This document shows positions 60,675 through 64,000 of a stretch of DNA of 64,000 bases, piece by piece. A program made the translations under genes and the position numbers. Below the pieces are notes generated by a model. It was not told the origin of the DNA. It did not search any database and saw nothing but the letters and a program-made list of their open reading frames with translations. Origin of the DNA: Argentina anserina (Eukaryota > Streptophyta > Magnoliopsida > Rosales > Rosaceae); NCBI RefSeq assembly GCF_933775445.1, contig NC_065878.1:5912001-5976000 (forward strand). The letters are read 5' to 3'. Numbering within the stretch: position 1 is the stretch's first letter; each line of letters begins with the position of its first letter.

Positions 60675-61382
60675 GTGGAAATGCTCATCGAAGTAGGAAA
60701 ACACTCCACAAGCATAAAGGAATGTGGCGCGTGTGATGCATATTGTGATAACATTCACTTCAAAGACGATGACCTCCAATTGGGCTTTAAGCCACATAAT
60801 CGGCCTCTTTTTGTGACAGGGTACATGCGAGAGCAGAAGTTGAATCGCATGCTCATAGACGGAGGGTTAGCAGTAAATATCATGCCCAAGTCAACCATGT
60901 CTCAAATCGGCATCAACGTTAATGAATTATCAAGGAGTCGTCTCATGATCGAAGGTTTCAACCAAGGAGGACAAATAGTGATATGAATGATCAGACTAGA
61001 CATGGACATCAGAGAGCTAAAATCAAACATCTTGTTTCATGTCATCGATGTGAAGACCTCGTACAACTTGTTGTTGGGACGACCATGGGTGCATGAAAAT
61101 GGCATCGTGCCATCCACTTTACACCAATGCTCCAAGTTTTATCGCGGAGATGTGAAAACCGTGGTAGGAGATACCAAACCATTCACAAAAGCTGAATCAT
61201 ACTTTGCGGATTCTAAATTCTACACAGATGAGGAGTTAATGAAAGAAGTCCTTCCGGCCGGAGTAGCCTCTACGGGAAAAGCCACTAAAATTAGGGAGAA
61301 TGACGCTAAATCAAAAGGCATTGAGTTTCATGGTAAAGTGTCGCAAAAAGTCTCATCTGAAGCAACAACATCGTATGCGTAA
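60675..61382 (+). pseudogene. Gypsy (Tat) protease region
   Basis: Contains FVTGYMREQKLNRMLIDGGL followed by AVNIMPKSTM; the catalytic D-S/T-G is here D-G-G (a missing Ser/Thr). Later ELKSNILFHVIDVKTSYNLL and LGRPWVHENGIVPSTLHQC match the ILGRPWLHxxxAVPSTLHQ box of this lineage. A stop lies at 60984 between the two parts. The protease is inactive. Confidence 0.8.
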
Positions 61383-62523
61383 AGAAAAACCAGCCATGCA
61401 TTTCCGATCCTTCGCTATGTTCCGAAGTCAAGACGAATGGAGGGAGAGTCTCCATTTGTGGGGAGAAAGTCACAAGAGTGTCCACAAAAATTAGAAAAGG
61501 ATGATGTGAAGTTGTTGAGGGAGGAATCAACATTGCCATTGATAAAGGTGAGCAACCAAAATCCTACAAAGCAGCCACTAAAGGGGTTTGTCAAACCAAT
61601 TCAAGGTAAGACGAAACATGGATTGCTACCCGAGAAAAGGACGAGTGAAGGGTTTGATCCTAACGCATACAAGCTGTTAGAAAAGGCCGGATACGACTTT
61701 GGTTCATCAAGCAAAAAGGAGATCAAGCTACAGCAAAGATGGCGCATGAGCTCGATGAGCCACAAAAGAAATTAAGAGAGCAAGGGGAAACATTTGATTC
61801 TTCTAAAGCTAGTCTATGTTTCACTTCGAGCAAGCCAATCAGAATTTCAGGAAGAAGAAGGGCGGAGAGAGCCAGTGTGCAACATATTAGTGTAGAGGTA
61901 GTTAAAGAGAAGAGTCAAGAGGTTCATTCAACCCCTCGCATTTCGTCGTTCGATCGCATTCGTCCAGATCCCCGAAGAGCAACATCAGAACGTATTGAAG
62001 GATCAACCATAAGGGTGTCAGTTTTTGACCGTGTGAACATAACAGCATGTAGAGGTTCAGTCTTCAATCACATCGGTAGTACAACCACTCGGCCTTCCGT
62101 ATTCAAAAGGATGTCAAGCTCAGACAAAGATAAGAGAAAGTCAAATATCATTCCGCGAAAGCCTGCATTGGAAAGAATCCAAGCACCTAAGGAACGACAG
62201 ATATGCAAGAGGAAAATGACTTGTAGTCGAGCGGAGAGCGAAGAAATCCGAAGTCTTATCCCGTCACGCATGAAAAGGCATTGTGTGTTGGAAGTGGATT
62301 CCACGAATCAACTCAAAGTGAAGCAACATACCATCATATTCACAGGCCAAAAAGGAGATAGCGACATCGGTAATGGTGATGAGGATGACATTGTACAAAC
62401 CTCTTATCATATCACGGTGGCAGAAGCAGATGCCGTAGAAGAAGACAATCATGAAGATTTTGAAATTGAAGTAGACGAAGCTCCTCCAGAACTTGAAGAC
62501 GGGGGGGGGGGGGGCAAGCCACG
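61383..62523 (+). pseudogene. Gypsy (Tat) protease-RT linker
   Basis: Open frames 61437-61775 and 61739-62584 are basic and low in known motifs, containing SVFDRV/SVFNHI/SVFKRM repeats (S-V-F-x-R/H box about every 17 residues), seen in plant Tat-like polyproteins between protease and RT. A G-run of about 14 lies at 62501-62514 and probably causes the frame change into RT. Function unknown. Confidence 0.6.
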
Positions 62524-63393
62524 ATGGACGAACTTAAGGAGATTAACTTGGGAACAGAAGAAGACCCAAGACCTATTTTTGTGAGTGCGTCTTTAAGTTC
62601 TGAAGAAGAAAAAGAATATCTTGATCTGTTGCTCGAGTACAAAGATGTCTTTGCTTGGACGTACAAAGAAATGCCAGGCCTGGATCCAAAGGTAGCAGTT
62701 CATCGACTTGCTGTCAAACCGGAGGCTCGGCCAACCAAACAAACACAAAGACGCTTTCGAACAGAACTTATTCCTCAAATGGAAGCAGAAGTTGATAAGT
62801 TGATTGCCGCAGGCTTCATTAGAGAGGTTCAATATCCCAAGTGGATCGCAAACATTGTTTCTGTCAAGAAGAAAAACGGACACATCCGCGTTTGTGTAGA
62901 CTTTCGTGACTTAAATGAGGCATGTCCAAGAGATGATTTTCCTCTACCAATCATAGAGCTCATGGTGGATGCGACAACCGGGCATGAGGCTTTGTCATTC
63001 ATGGACGGATCATCAGGTTACAATCAGATAAGGATGACCTTGGAGGATGAGGAACTCACTGCATTTCGAACTCCCAAAGGAATTTATTGCTATAAGGTCA
63101 TGACATTCGGGTTAAAAAATGCCGGTGCAAAGTACCAACGTGCTATGCAGAAAATTTTCGGTGACATGCTGCACAAGTATGTAGAGTGCTATGTTGATGA
63201 TTTGGTTGTCAAAACAAAGAAAAGAAGTGACCACCTGCAAGATCTACAAAGAGTGTTCAACAGATTACGAAAATACCAGTTCAAAATGAATCCTTTGAAG
63301 TGTGCCTTCGGCATTAGTTCTGGAAAATTTCTTGAATTCATAGTGAAGCACCGAGGCATCGAGGTAGACCAATCCAAAATTAAAGCCATCTAG
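62524..63393 (+). pseudogene. Gypsy (Tat) reverse transcriptase
   Basis: 289 codons. It starts near DELKEINLGTEEDPRPIFVS and carries HRLAVKPEARPTKQTQRRFR, KKKNGHIRVCVDFRDLNEAC, EALSFMDGSSGYNQIRM, TPKGIYCYKVMTFGLKNAGA and the active site CYVDDLVVKTKKRSDHLQDL. The catalytic YVDD is intact. The frame closes at TAG (63391-63393) where the family has Trp (KAIWEMP), consistent with TGG to TAG decay. Confidence 0.9.
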
Positions 63394-64000
63394 GAAATGC
63401 CAGAGCCAAGAAATTTGCGCGAGTTGAAAGGCCTCCAAGGATGACTTGCCTTCATCAGACGGTTCATATCGAACCTGGCAGGCCGTTGCCAACCGTTCAG
63501 TCGACTCATGAAGAAAGATGTTCCATTTGTATGGGATGAAGCTTGTCGCAACGCCTTTGAGAGCATAAAGAAATACCTGGCGAATCCTCCGGTGTTGGGT
63601 GCACTTGTCGTCGGGAAACCTCTTATCCTTTACATCGCGGCTCAAGAGAGATCACTTAGGGCCCTTCTTGCACAAGAAAATGAAGCCAAAAAAGAGAAAG
63701 CCTTGTACTACTTGAGTTGGACCCTCACCAGACCTGAGCTAAATTATCCGCCGATAGAGAAGATGTTTCTTGCACTCGTCTTCGGCATTCAAAAGGTGAG
63801 ACATTACATCCAAGCTTACACAATGCACTTGGTGGCGCGAGCCGATCCAGTTAAGTTCATATTATCTAAACCAGTTCTAACCGGACGCATGGCTAAGTGG
63901 GCGTTGCAATTGAACCAATACGACATCGTATATGTGCCTGCTAAAGCAGTGAAATGACAGACATTGGCCTACTTCCTCGCAGACCACCCTATTCCAGCGG
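63394..64000 (+). pseudogene. Gypsy (Tat) RT C-terminus and RNase H
   Basis: After the stop, EMPEPRNLRELKGLQG*LAF is followed by RRFISNLAGRCQPFSRLMKK, then LILYIAAQERSLRALLAQEN, KALYYLSWTLTRPELNYPPI and EKMFLALVFGIQKVRHYIQA. The usual D of RNase H (Y-I-A-A-S/D) is lost at YIAAQ, as is common in this branch. A TGA at 63956 stands where Gly is expected (AVK-G-QALADFLADHP), and reading continues in the same frame to the window edge (LAYFLADHPIPA). Confidence 0.82.

Larger units (their letters stand above)
57720..64000 (+). mobile_element. Tat-lineage Ty3/gypsy retrotransposon, runs off right edge
   Basis: 5' LTR 57720-58516, gag 58591-59966, protease 60675-61382, an undetermined linker, RT 62524-63393 and RNase H 63400-63957, plus strand, with integrase and 3' LTR beyond the window. 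Domain order and text (CVDFRDLNEACPRDDFPLP, YVDDLVVKTKKRSDH) match the Tat/Retand branch of Ty3/gypsy. Frameshifts and internal stops show it is inactive. It is inserted in an S-domain kinase fragment; the rest of that gene may lie beyond the 3' LTR. Confidence 0.85.

Noticed and set aside
1..64000. tRNA, rRNA and organellar insertions
   Set aside because: I looked for cloverleaf-like and conserved rRNA words and saw only tRNA-complementary primer sites of retroelements.

Overview
This window looks like nuclear DNA of a flowering plant, most likely a eudicot. The protein genes have short exons separated by AT-rich GT-AG introns, and most of the sequence is stacked LTR retrotransposons with LINE, hAT-like and Mutator-like insertions. 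I see no bacterial, organellar or CRISPR features and no convincing tRNA or rRNA gene. All calls come from reading the sequence by eye; no database was searched.

Three host genes appear intact. (1) A cytosolic-5'-nucleotidase-III / 7-methyl-GMP-type HAD phosphatase (+, 14813-19058, 10 coding exons, 324 aa, or 299 aa from the second Met). (2) A MAM33/p32 mitochondrial glycoprotein family gene (-, 20317-21229, 2 exons, 224 aa), convergent with the first. (3) An FG-repeat nucleoporin of the plant NUP1/NUP136 type (-, 45586-51096, 9 exons, 1310 aa, one GC-AG intron). In all three the exon sum is divisible by three and every junction keeps frame. Two broken host genes are also visible: a tandemly duplicated N-terminal part of a U-box/USP receptor-like kinase (about 200-5050) and an S-domain (G-type lectin) receptor kinase fragment (57130-57719, minus).

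Layout. 1-5230: U-box kinase pseudogene copies A and B; copy A is split by a solo LTR (442-2010). 5231-14651: Ty1/copia element on the minus strand with 185-bp LTRs, itself invaded by a gypsy-type LTR (9780-13662) that contains another solo LTR (11335-13366). 14652-21229: the two housekeeping genes. 22411-34890: a decayed Ty3/gypsy element of Del/Tekay type, broken by a LINE (about 24284-29280) and by a non-autonomous hAT-like element (30353-32927) holding a 505-bp tandem array. 34905-39544: fragments of two related gypsy families in opposite orientation. 41105-44990: two oppositely oriented solo LTRs. 45586-51096: nucleoporin. 51336-52656: Mutator-like element 240 bp upstream of the nucleoporin start. 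52920-56680: two related foldback elements sharing a TGTCACA-type minisatellite but carrying different GC-rich cargo. 57130-64000: S-domain kinase pseudogene cut by a Tat-lineage gypsy element that runs off the right edge.

The host genes do not form a pathway. The strongest story is transposon archaeology. Target-site duplications can be read directly for seven insertions: GCTGA, CTTGC, TATAC, ATTAT, GTCTTCAT, AACCAGTTT and, imperfectly, a 12-bp one for the LINE. They give a relative order of events. I found no convincing new defence or metabolic system. The least explained structures are the 505-bp foldback tandem array inside the hAT-like element and the twin minisatellite elements with different cargo.
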